From Cognatundibacterium crateris (GTDB lineage Bacteria > Pseudomonadota > Gammaproteobacteria > Burkholderiales > Burkholderiaceae_D), in the NCBI RefSeq assembly GCF_010078235.1, contig NZ_JAABOS010000003.1, positions 490,552-554,551 of the forward strand: a DNA stretch of 64,000 nucleotides, written 5' to 3'. This document shows, in pieces, positions 26,516-34,445 of the stretch. Made by a program: the position numbers and the translations under genes. The number at the start of each line of letters is the position of its first letter. Within the stretch, counting starts at the first letter, position 1. The notes under the pieces were generated by a model. The model was not told the origin of the DNA. It saw only the letters and a program-made list of their open reading frames with translations, and did not search any database.

Positions 26516-29056
26516 TTAGCTAATCGCTACTGCGGCTGTGCCAGTGTTGACGGTGGCCGTGGTTACACGCGCAATCACATTGGTTGGCGCTGTCATGCTG
26601 CCGGTATTAACCAGCTTGTTCACTTGCTTGAACTGCGCCACCAGATTGCCCGGTGTGACTGTCACGACGGTATAACCTTGTGCATCGGCATTGATGTATT
26701 TCATCCACTGGTTATTCGCCAGTGCGGCCAGTTGCTGTGCCAGTCCCAGCAGATTGGTATTGAAGCTGCTGTCGGCTTTCAGTCCGGCCAGCACGGCCTG
26801 TACTGTGCCTGTCAGAACGGCGCCTTCAGGCACGCCTTTGGCTGCCAGCGCACCGGTCAGCGGAACGCGGATTTGTTCCAGCAAGCCATCGATAGTCGGT
26901 GCCGCTTTACCCATGGTGTAGTCGAGCATATTGGCATTGACGGTGATGGTGCCGATATTCGGAACCGGGATAGACAGCGGATAGAAAATGATCGTTGCCA
27001 GTCCGGTCGAGCCTGCGCCATCCATCATATATTTGAAGAAGGAGTCGGAGCTGATACCGGCGCTGACCAGATCCACCATCGCTGGCGTGCCGCCACCGAC
27101 AGCATCGAAGTCATGATTGACGGTACCGGCAAAGAAGCCATGGATATCGCCCGTGACAGACACCACATTGCTGACTTTCTTATCCAGCAAATGCTGCATC
27201 AGGGCCTTACGTTCCGCATTGTAGCCATCCCACTGATCGCAATTCAGCAGGAATTTGGTGAAGAAGGCAGACAATGCAGCTTGCTGGCCAGATGCGATCA
27301 CGAAGGTGGATTTTTCTTTATTCGCCTGTACATCCGGTTTGATGTAGCCAAACGCAATGGTCTGTGCCGCAGCACCGACTTGGGTGTTTGTACCTGCTGG
27401 CGCTGCTGCTTTGGCGGCGCCATAGGCAGCAACTGCGATGCCAGCCTGTGCAGTCGTCAGGCCAGCGGCCACCGCTGCTGCCGGTAAGGATGCGCTGGTG
27501 GCGTCTGCCGTTGCAATCGCTACTGCTGCGCCCGCAGCCGTCGCTTGCGCCGCGCCTGCGGTAGCGGCTGCCACCAGCGCGGATGCGACTAGCACATTGC
27601 CTTTCAAGGCAGGATTGCTGAGTGCAGTGCCGATGTTGGTCGCCAGCGTAGAAACCGAGCTCAAAGCGATCAGCGTCGCAATCGCATCCGTACCATTCAA
27701 GCCCATGCGCATCAGCGATACTTCATTGCCCCATACCTTCCAGGTCGCAGAAGAAGAGGCCATCTTGTCTTTCCACCAGTCGCGCTGAGTTTTACCGAGC
27801 ATGGAGGTGTAAGCCAGCGGGTCGGTGGTCATCGCAGTTGCGGTGGTGACTTTCTGAGCTTCCAGTGCGTTGAATACGTCTTGTGGCACTACATAGCGTG
27901 AACCTATGCTGCTATTGAGTGGCTTGCCAGTCGATGGATTAAACAGGTTTTCCGGCACCACGTGATCGCTACGATACAGGCGCTCATCTGTCATCACCAG
28001 TTGCATCAGTTTGCCGAACTGGAAATCGCGATAGATCTTGATGTTCTGGAAGCCATTGTCTGCTGTATCCAGATTTACATCGGCGGGCATGAATTCAAAC
28101 CAGGCCTGATTGGCAGAGCGGCGACGCTGCGGTAAGTGCTGGTTGTCACCCAGTTTATCGAGGCTGTTATTGTCGTAAGTGATCGCATCTTGCCAGGCAT
28201 CGTCCGAGAATTCATGGTCATCCCAGATCGCGATATAGGCGAAGCGTTCATGCAGCGCTTGCTGACGCGGGTCGCTGCGATACATTTTGTACAGATAACG
28301 GTAGTCGGCCAGCGTGGTCGCATACTTGGCCTTGGTCGGTGTGCCGGACGCGTCGTTCAATACTGTCCCATCCGGTAATTGCAGCGCCGTGTGGCGCGCT
28401 TCCACATTACCGACCTGGAAAGAAGCACCCACGGTTTCGTAAATGTAGTCACCCAGATGGATGATAAAATCGAGGTTCTCGTTTTTGGCGATGTAATCCA
28501 TCGCACCCCAGTGATTGACACTCCAGTCCTGGCAAGTCAGGTAAGCGAACTGCAGTTTCGCGACATCGCTGCCAGCAGCTGGCGCCGTTTTAAAGCGTCC
28601 TACATTCGAGCGCACATCACCGGCGATGAATTGATAGAAGTAAGTCTGACCCGCTTGTAAGCCTGTGACTTTATTGCGTATCGTATTGTCGAAGCTGGCC
28701 AGTAAGGGCAGGCGGGTATCAACAATCGTCGTACCTGTTAACGCAGTGTTGCTGCCGAGTGCGGCGCTATTGTCGGCCGCAGTAACGATCAGACGGATAG
28801 AGACATCATTGCCAGCCGGTGCGGCAGCGGCTACATCCAGCGATGCCGGTACCACGCGGGTCCACAGCACGGCACTGTCCGGACGCGGGTCGCCGGAAGC
28901 AATACTTTGCGGGAATTTCCAGGCACTGCCGCTGGCTGCTGGCAATTCAGAATTGCCTGTTGCTGTCGAGCTGGAACCACCACAGGCAGTTAAGCCTGTT
29001 GTTGCCACCGTTACAGAAAAAAATCCGCTGTACTTCAAAAACTGTCTTCTATCCAC
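26516..29056 (-). CDS. PhoD-family alkaline phosphatase with an alanine-rich insertion, Tat-exported
   Basis: This 846-residue exported phosphatase/phosphodiesterase begins with a twin-arginine signal (DRRQFLKYSGF) ending near CGGSSS. PhoD metal-site motifs are present: FIIHLGDYIYE, WDDHEFSDDAW and VVSVTGDIHGFFAG. Between GNEVSLMRMGLNG and the return of the core at STFVIASGQQ lies an insertion of roughly 120 residues made mainly of Ala, Val, Thr and Gly. A similar hydrophobic segment follows the last motif. A GTG start at 29056 is chosen because AGGAG lies seven bases before it and it puts the Tat motif at the N-terminus. It probably releases phosphate from organic esters outside the cytosol. 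Confidence 0.85.
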   Translation of the reverse strand: MDRRQFLKYSGFFSVTVATTGLTACGGSSSTATGNSELPAASGSAWKFPQSIASGDPRPDSAVLWTRVVPASLDVAAAAPAGNDVSIRLIVTAADNSAALGSNTALTGTTIVDTRLPLLASFDNTIRNKVTGLQAGQTYFYQFIAGDVRSNVGRFKTAPAAGSDVAKLQFAYLTCQDWSVNHWGAMDYIAKNENLDFIIHLGDYIYETVGASFQVGNVEARHTALQLPDGTVLNDASGTPTKAKYATTLADYRYLYKMYRSDPRQQALHERFAYIAIWDDHEFSDDAWQDAITYDNNSLDKLGDNQHLPQRRRSANQAWFEFMPADVNLDTADNGFQNIKIYRDFQFGKLMQLVMTDERLYRSDHVVPENLFNPSTGKPLNSSIGSRYVVPQDVFNALEAQKVTTATAMTTDPLAYTSMLGKTQRDWWKDKMASSSATWKVWGNEVSLMRMGLNGTDAIATLIALSSVSTLATNIGTALSNPALKGNVLVASALVAAATAGAAQATAAGAAVAIATADATSASLPAAAVAAGLTTAQAGIAVAAYGAAKAAAPAGTNTQVGAAAQTIAFGYIKPDVQANKEKSTFVIASGQQAALSAFFTKFLLNCDQWDGYNAERKALMQHLLDKKVSNVVSVTGDIHGFFAGTVNHDFDAVGGGTPAMVDLVSAGISSDSFFKYMMDGAGSTGLATIIFYPLSIPVPNIGTITVNANMLDYTMGKAAPTIDGLLEQIRVPLTGALAAKGVPEGAVLTGTVQAVLAGLKADSSFNTNLLGLAQQLAALANNQWMKYINADAQGYTVVTVTPGNLVAQFKQVNKLVNTGSMTAPTNVIARVTTATVNTGTAAVAIS

Positions 29057-29510
29057 ATTGATCTCCTGATTATTGTTATGCGGGATTTTTTTGTGAGCTC
29101 CCCCTGAATCCATAGGCGGAAAAGGGTAGAAAAAATCCCAGTCGATAACAATAGACTAAAGCGCTGGAGCTTAGAGAAACTATGTTTCCTCCTGATGACA
29201 GGATGCTTGGTGGAAACATTCTATGTAAGTGCTTCCTTGCAGATTGAAGTAATAAATACAAGCATTTTTGAAAATTCTTTGGATAAGTGACCAGTGGTCA
29301 ATTTGTTGGTTTTTTTTCTCAGTTTGACGAGTAATCAGGCCATTTGAGTGCTGCTGTAGCCACTGAGGTGGTGTCAGCGGGCAGCACTATTGTGAGCGGA
29401 AATCGGTGAAGCAGAGACTGTATCCCAGCCTGCATCCCGGCTCAGGCTGGGATGCAGTGCTTATCAGGATAGGGTTGGAAGTTTGAGCTGTGGGAAATGG
29501 GAGAAGCTGT
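29057..29510. other. intergenic region upstream of the PhoD-like gene
   Basis: No gene is seen. It holds a 13-base palindrome TGACCA-G-TGGTCA at 29288-29300 of the kind bound by TetR/GntR regulators, and a 15-base stem with pairing arms at 29418-29432 and 29443-29457. The latter is probably a 3' structure of the thymidine kinase gene. Confidence 0.4.
29418..29457 (-). terminator. strong stem-loop after thymidine kinase
   Basis: The arms CTGTATCCCAGCCTG and CAGGCTGGGATGCAG pair with one G-T pair around a 10-base loop. No T-run follows on the minus strand, so it may stabilise the transcript end rather than terminate by itself. Confidence 0.5.
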
Positions 29511-30059
29511 TTACTTATAAAAGCAACGGCCGCACACATGGTGGTAAAGCTCATTGCCACCGATAGAGATCTGTTCACCTGCTTTGAGTCGCTTGCCCTG
29601 TTCATCGACACGGATATTCATGGTCGCTTTTTTACCGCAGGTACAGATGTTTTTTAACTCTTCTATGGTATCAGCGAGGGTGAGCAGATAACTGGCACCG
29701 GCAAATGGTTCACCCAGAAAATCGCTGCGTAATCCATAGCAGATGACCGGCACGCCGCGCAGATGCGCGAGCTGGTGCAGTTGCCTTACCTGCTTTGGCG
29801 TCAGGAATTGCGCCTCATCCACCAGTACGCAATTCACCTGGGGTGCCTGCTCAAAAAAGTCAAACTGACTGTCAAAAACGGCGGCTTCGCGTTGTGGTCC
29901 CAACCTCGAAGTCACCTTGCCGACGCCATAGCGGTTATCAATCGCGGCGGTGTACAGGAATACACTCTGGCCCTGTTCTTCATAATTGTGAGCGACTTGC
30001 AATAAGGCGGTGGATTTACCGGCGTTCATCGCCGAATAACGAAAATATAGCTTGGCCAC
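29511..30059 (-). CDS. tdk: thymidine kinase
   Basis: This 182-residue type II thymidine kinase phosphorylates thymidine with ATP for nucleotide salvage. The P-loop AMNAGKST lies at residues 10-17, the Walker B-like VLVDEAQFL follows, and zinc-ribbon cysteines are seen in ICTCGKKATMNIR and CGRCFYK. A GTG start at 30059 is chosen because GGAAGAG lies six bases upstream and the protein then begins VAKLYFRYSAMNAGKS, as in homologues. The longer frame to 30131 is unlikely. It is divergent from the Hsp20 gene. Confidence 0.92.
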   Translation of the reverse strand: MAKLYFRYSAMNAGKSTALLQVAHNYEEQGQSVFLYTAAIDNRYGVGKVTSRLGPQREAAVFDSQFDFFEQAPQVNCVLVDEAQFLTPKQVRQLHQLAHLRGVPVICYGLRSDFLGEPFAGASYLLTLADTIEELKNICTCGKKATMNIRVDEQGKRLKAGEQISIGGNELYHHVCGRCFYK

Positions 30060-30164
30060 TGTGACTCTTCCGAAAAAATGCGTGGTGACGATGCCGGTCT
30101 TTTTCAAGCAAAAAAATGGCGGCAAGGTCAAAAAAATTTTCGCTATTGTAGGCGGAAAACTGCT

Positions 30165-30192
30165 CTTGAAATCAAAAAACTCTGCCTTATCT
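30165..30192 (+). promoter_or_regulatory. sigma-32-type heat-shock promoter for the Hsp20 gene
   Basis: A CTTGAAA -35 box (30165-30171), a 13-base spacer and a CCTTATCT -10 region (30185-30192) closely match the sigma-32 consensus CTTGAAA-N11-17-CCCATnT. Transcription would begin near 30199, leaving a leader of about 95 bases before the ATG. Confidence 0.65.
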
Positions 30193-30294
30193 GGAGTTCA
30201 TCGGACGCTCTAAGAGGTCTGATTCATCTGCATCAGAGATGGGATGAAAACTCTCAATATTGAATACATCGCTTCTGTTAAAAAGGATATCACC

Positions 30295-30750
30295 ATGCGT
30301 AATTTTGACTTCGCCCCTTTGTACCGTTCTGCTATTGGTTTTGACCGCCTGGCTCAACTCTTCGATGATGCGCAACGCAATGAAACTGCCAGCAACTACC
30401 CTCCCTACAATATAGAACTGATCGCCGAAGATAAATATGCAATCACCATGGCGGTAGCAGGCTTTAGCCGAGAAGAGCTGGAGATAGAAAGTGAGCGCGA
30501 TACGCTGAAAGTGGTTGGACGTCGCCACAAAGACGAAAGTCAGAAAAATTATCTGCACCGTGGTATCGCAGCACGTGATTTTGAGCACCGCTTCCGTCTG
30601 GCAGATCACGTGAAAGTAGTCGGTGCCCGTCTGGATAATGGCTTATTGCACATAGAATTGATACGTGAGATCCCGGAAGCCTATAAGCCACGTCGCATCC
30701 TGATCGATGGTGAAAACCTGCAATTAGTCGAAACTCAGCATGCCGCCTGA
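30295..30750 (+). CDS. small heat-shock protein, Hsp20/IbpA type
   Basis: This 151-residue alpha-crystallin chaperone binds unfolding proteins until DnaK or ClpB can act. The start MRNFDFAPLYRSAIGFDRL is the IbpA-type N-terminus, PPYNIELIAEDKYAITMAVAGF opens the crystallin domain, and LDNGLLHIELIREIPEAYKPRRI is its end with the I-x-I-like tail. ATG 30295 follows AAAGGA at a good distance; the open frame to 30244 is untranslated leader. The sigma-32-like promoter and long leader suit heat induction. Confidence 0.92.
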   Translation: MRNFDFAPLYRSAIGFDRLAQLFDDAQRNETASNYPPYNIELIAEDKYAITMAVAGFSREELEIESERDTLKVVGRRHKDESQKNYLHRGIAARDFEHRFRLADHVKVVGARLDNGLLHIELIREIPEAYKPRRILIDGENLQLVETQHAA

Positions 30751-30787
30751 CTTGAAAGCGCAAGTCGCTTAAGCCGGATTTTTAGCC

Positions 30788-30816
30788 AAAAGCCAGTCTT
30801 CAAGACTGGCTTTTTT
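30788..30816 (+). terminator. Rho-independent terminator of the Hsp20 gene
   Basis: The stem AAGCCAGTCTT / AAGACTGGCTT with a tiny loop is followed by T's, about 40 bases after the stop. Confidence 0.92.
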
Positions 30817-31270
30817 CATGTCTCCATACTTTTTTGCAACATGCGTATTCGCGTGAGTTGTGCTGCGTTACCTGCTACATAGAGGGGATTTAGGTGGAAG
30901 TCAGCTATTAATTTCTTGGTGGAAATAATGATTTTCTTATCGAAACAAATATATTAAAAAGAAATTGCTTCGGTGCATATATTGTGGCTATGATGTTGTT
31001 ACAACTTTTTACTAAGAAAGTCGATATCAATCTGGCTCTTAATTTGTAAAATATGTTTACAAAATTATCTGTGGCAACTTTGTGTAGCATCAATTTTTGC
31101 CGCGATAAAGTTGCTCTTTTGAGTAATTGCTTCAAAACCAGATTGGCTGCACTACATTAAGCTTGTGAAACAAGCGGGTGAAATACGAATCTCAGCGCGC
31201 AGCTTTGCAACCAGGCGATTGCAAAGCGTGCCAGTCGCTATTTGTGTAAATGTCAGGAAAGGATGTTGCA
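30817..31270. other. AT-rich intergenic region before the chemosensory operon
   Basis: No gene is seen. A palindrome TTTGTAAA-ATATG-TTTACAAA lies at 31043-31063, about 210 bases before cheY. It could bind a regulator, but eight-base arms can occur by chance in 64 kb. The operon promoter must lie here; no clear sigma-28 box was found. Confidence 0.4.
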
Positions 31271-31639
31271 ATGTCCAAAACTATCTTAGTCGTCGATGAT
31301 TCTGCATCGGTCCGTCAGGTTGTCGGACTGGCCTTGCGCGGTGCCGGTTATAGCGTCATTGAAGGTATCGATGGCGTCGATGCCTTGAAAAAACTGACGG
31401 GTCAAAAAGTGCATCTGATTATTTCCGACGTCAACATGCCCAATATGGATGGCATCAGCTTTGTGCAGGAAGTCAAAAAATTAGCGGCCTATAAATTCAC
31501 GCCGGTGATTATGCTGACCACAGAGTCGCAGGAAGGTAAAAAATTACAGGGGCAAGCGGCCGGTGCCAAAGCCTGGGTCGTGAAGCCATTTCAACCAGCG
31601 CAAATGCTGGCGGCTGTTTCTAAACTGATCCTTCCATAG
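31271..31639 (+). CDS. cheY: CheY-like single-domain response regulator
   Basis: This 122-residue receiver protein has the acidic pair D9/D10, the phospho-acceptor D53 in LIISDVNMP, the Thr in MLTTES and K105 in VVKPF. No output domain is present, so it should act by binding a partner after phosphorylation by the CheA encoded downstream. ATG 31271 is preferred, with AGGA sequence 10-20 bases upstream; the frame extends to 31250. It is the first gene of an eight-gene chemosensory operon. Confidence 0.92.
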   Translation: MSKTILVVDDSASVRQVVGLALRGAGYSVIEGIDGVDALKKLTGQKVHLIISDVNMPNMDGISFVQEVKKLAAYKFTPVIMLTTESQEGKKLQGQAAGAKAWVVKPFQPAQMLAAVSKLILP

Positions 31640-31652
31640 CAGTGAGGCGGCC

Positions 31653-31937
31653 ATGAAAAATCTGGATATTCAGGGCGAATTGACGATTTATACCGCCGCA
31701 ACTGAAAAACAGAGATTACAGGAATTTCTGGAGCAGGATAGCCAGTTGGAAGTCAACCTGTCACGTGTCTCTGAAATGGATACTGCAGGTTTGCAGATAC
31801 TCATACTCATGAAAAAAGAAGCTGAACGTAGCGGGAAAAATTTACGCTATGTGATGCATAGTCAGGCCGTGCTCGATATACTGGAATTATCCAATACCAC
31901 CGCCAGTTTCGGCGATCCTGTGGTCTTACATTCCTGA
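31653..31937 (+). CDS. STAS-domain protein
   Basis: This 94-residue single STAS domain is of the anti-sigma-factor antagonist type. The key loop reads EMDTAGLQIL, where the usual phosphorylatable Ser is Thr. STAS proteins in chemosensory operons are thought to couple CheA/CheY signalling to partner-switching outputs. A GTGAGGCGGCC site precedes the ATG, 13 bases after cheY. No anti-sigma kinase is encoded nearby, so its partner is unknown. Confidence 0.85.
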   Translation: MKNLDIQGELTIYTAATEKQRLQEFLEQDSQLEVNLSRVSEMDTAGLQILILMKKEAERSGKNLRYVMHSQAVLDILELSNTTASFGDPVVLHS

Positions 31938-32075
31938 ATCACTGTATCGGCTTCGCGTGATTCAAATTAAGAAAACTACGTTTCCTATTATTTTCAGCAT
32001 CACTGCATTATCGCAATAAAGTACAGCAATATCTGAAGCAGGCAGCATTCCGTATTCCATCATTCGGGGGAAAGA

Positions 32076-34307
32076 ATGAGTTTCGATAGTGAAATGAAAG
32101 CGGCTTTGGAAACCTTTGTGGTGGAAAGTCGTGACTTATTGCAGGACATGGAAGATCTGCTGCTGGGACTGGAAAATACGCCAGACTCAGCGGATGCCAT
32201 TAATGCTATTTTTCGCGCTGCGCATACCATTAAAGGTTCAGCTGGCTTATTCGGCCTCGAGCATATCGTTACTTTCACCCATGTGCTGGAGAGCGTACTC
32301 GACAAGGTACGTGACGGCGAAATTCCTGTGACTTCCGGCCTGGTCGCAGTGCTACTGCCTTGCCGCGATCATTTGGGGACTCTGATTGATGGGGTGGCGT
32401 CCGGACAGATAGGACAAAGTGCAGAGCTGGAAGCCGCAGGTTCTGCGCTGCATGTACAACTTGGATTTTATTTAGATGGGCATGCGGAGAACAGCAGACC
32501 AAGTTCCGCCGTCATCGGTCAGGATGAGGTGGTGCATACCACGACGTCAGGTGGCACCGTAGTCGACGCAGGGAACTGGTATCTGTCGCTGCGCTTTGGT
32601 AAGGATTGCCTGCGTAATGGCATGGACCCGCTGTCGTTTATCCGCTATCTGAGTACCCTGGGCGATGTGATACATATCCTTACGATCAGCAATGACTTGC
32701 CCGATGTACAGCGCATGGATGCCGAAAGCTGCTATCTGGGCTTTGAGGTTGTACTGAAAAGCAATGCATCTAAAGAAGCGATAGAAAACGTATTCGAGTT
32801 TGTACGTGAAGACAGCGTGATCCGTATTGTGCCGCCGAATAGCAAAATGGATGAGTACATCAGCATCATACAAGGCTTACCGGATGATCATGAACTACTC
32901 GGTGAAATACTGATTAAAAGCGGTGTATTGACCAAGAATGAATTGGCAACCTGTCTGCAATTACAAGCGCAACGGGGCGATGGAAAGAGCGGTAATTCAT
33001 CACAGGTACCAATTGGTGAAATTCTGGTTGACCAGGAAATGCTGCAGGCGCCGGTGCTGAATGCTGCTTTGAATAAGCAGCAGCAAGTCAAAGAACAAAA
33101 GGCCAGAGAGCGCCAGAGCATACGCGTTGACGCCGAGCGGCTGGATAAGCTGATTGATCTGGTCGGTGAACTGGTGATTGCGGGTGCCGGTGCCAATCTG
33201 CGTGCCAGTAAAAATCATGATATGGCCTTGCTTGAATCTACCGGTGAAGTAATGCGCCTGGTTGAGGAAGTGCGTGACAGTGCTTTGCAATTGCGTATGG
33301 TGCCTATCGGTACCACCTTTAGCCGCTTCCAGCGTGTGGTACGCGATGTGAGTATGGAACTGGGTAAGGACATACAGTTGGAAATCAGCGGTGGCGATAC
33401 CGAGGTCGATAAGTCGGTGGTGGAAAAAATCGGTGACCCGCTCATGCATCTGGTCCGCAATTCCATGGATCACGGCATAGAATCGGCTACCGTGCGTATG
33501 TCGCGTGGCAAACCGGCACGTGGTCTGCTGCGCCTGAATGCCTACCATGAGTCTGGCAGCATCGTGATTGAAGTCAGTGATGATGGTGGTGGCCTGAATA
33601 AAGACAAGATACTGGCCAAAGCAATCGAGCGCGGCTTAGTCGCAGCCAACAGCACGCTCACAGATAAAGAAATTTATGCGCTGATTTTTGAGCCGGGTTT
33701 TTCGACTGCAGATCAGGTATCGAATCTGTCCGGGCGCGGCGTCGGGATGGATGTGGTGAAGCGCAATGTGACTTCTTTGCGCGGCATGATAGACATAGAC
33801 AGCGAAATGGGTGTCGGCGCCACTATCCGTATCCGGCTGCCATTAACACTGGCGATCATCGATGGCTTCCTGGTCGGTGTAGGGAAATCATCTTTCGTGG
33901 TACCGCTGGATCATGTGATCGAATGCCTGGAGTTACCTAAGCAAAGTGAAGAGCAGGATTATATGGACCTGCGCGGTGAAGTGCTGCCCTTCATTCGCTT
34001 GCGCAGCATATTCGACATCGAGGATGCCTTACCACGGCGCCAGAATGTGGTGGTGGTGGGCTATGGTGCAGTAAGAACGGGATTGGTGGTGGACCGGCTC
34101 ATGGGTGAATTCCAGACGGTGATTAAACCCCTGGGTAAAATTTTCAATCATGTGCGCGGCATTGGTGGCTCCACCATACTCGGTAGTGGCGAGGTGGCGC
34201 TGATACTCAGTGTTCCCGCCATGACTGAGTACTACTCGCGTCAACAGCAGCAACAGCAAATCCAGCTTACTCAAGCCCCATATCAGACTAGTAAGTTGAT
34301 TCAATAA
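32076..34307 (+). CDS. cheA: chemotaxis histidine kinase CheA
   Basis: This 743-residue kinase has an N-terminal HPt domain with phospho-accepting H50 (AAHTIKGSAG). A middle region of about 200 residues includes a segment much like part of a FIST/type II CheA linker. The dimerisation helices begin RIDKLIDLVGEL-like (RLDKLIDLVGELVI), the HATPase domain has the N-box DPLMHLVRNSMDHGI with GRGVGMDVV, and a CheW-like domain is C-terminal. It phosphorylates CheY and CheB under receptor control. The C-terminus ends in a Gln-rich tail. A GGGGGAAAG site precedes the ATG. Confidence 0.92.
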   Translation: MSFDSEMKAALETFVVESRDLLQDMEDLLLGLENTPDSADAINAIFRAAHTIKGSAGLFGLEHIVTFTHVLESVLDKVRDGEIPVTSGLVAVLLPCRDHLGTLIDGVASGQIGQSAELEAAGSALHVQLGFYLDGHAENSRPSSAVIGQDEVVHTTTSGGTVVDAGNWYLSLRFGKDCLRNGMDPLSFIRYLSTLGDVIHILTISNDLPDVQRMDAESCYLGFEVVLKSNASKEAIENVFEFVREDSVIRIVPPNSKMDEYISIIQGLPDDHELLGEILIKSGVLTKNELATCLQLQAQRGDGKSGNSSQVPIGEILVDQEMLQAPVLNAALNKQQQVKEQKARERQSIRVDAERLDKLIDLVGELVIAGAGANLRASKNHDMALLESTGEVMRLVEEVRDSALQLRMVPIGTTFSRFQRVVRDVSMELGKDIQLEISGGDTEVDKSVVEKIGDPLMHLVRNSMDHGIESATVRMSRGKPARGLLRLNAYHESGSIVIEVSDDGGGLNKDKILAKAIERGLVAANSTLTDKEIYALIFEPGFSTADQVSNLSGRGVGMDVVKRNVTSLRGMIDIDSEMGVGATIRIRLPLTLAIIDGFLVGVGKSSFVVPLDHVIECLELPKQSEEQDYMDLRGEVLPFIRLRSIFDIEDALPRRQNVVVVGYGAVRTGLVVDRLMGEFQTVIKPLGKIFNHVRGIGGSTILGSGEVALILSVPAMTEYYSRQQQQQQIQLTQAPYQTSKLIQ

Positions 34308-34445
34308 GGAAGCCGTGAAAAACAGCTCAAAGCTGTGCAGGCAGTTAACGCCGGGGCGCGTCGATTTTGTATCAGTTTTCAGTAGATAAGATTCATCATT
34401 TTTCTAACGTTTGTCATTGTTGTTCCTCGCAGAAAGGAAGCACTC

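Noticed and set aside
26624..27487. Long open frame opposite the PhoD-like gene
   Set aside because: It is a GC-skew shadow of the Ala-rich coding strand; the PhoD motifs on the minus strand are decisive.
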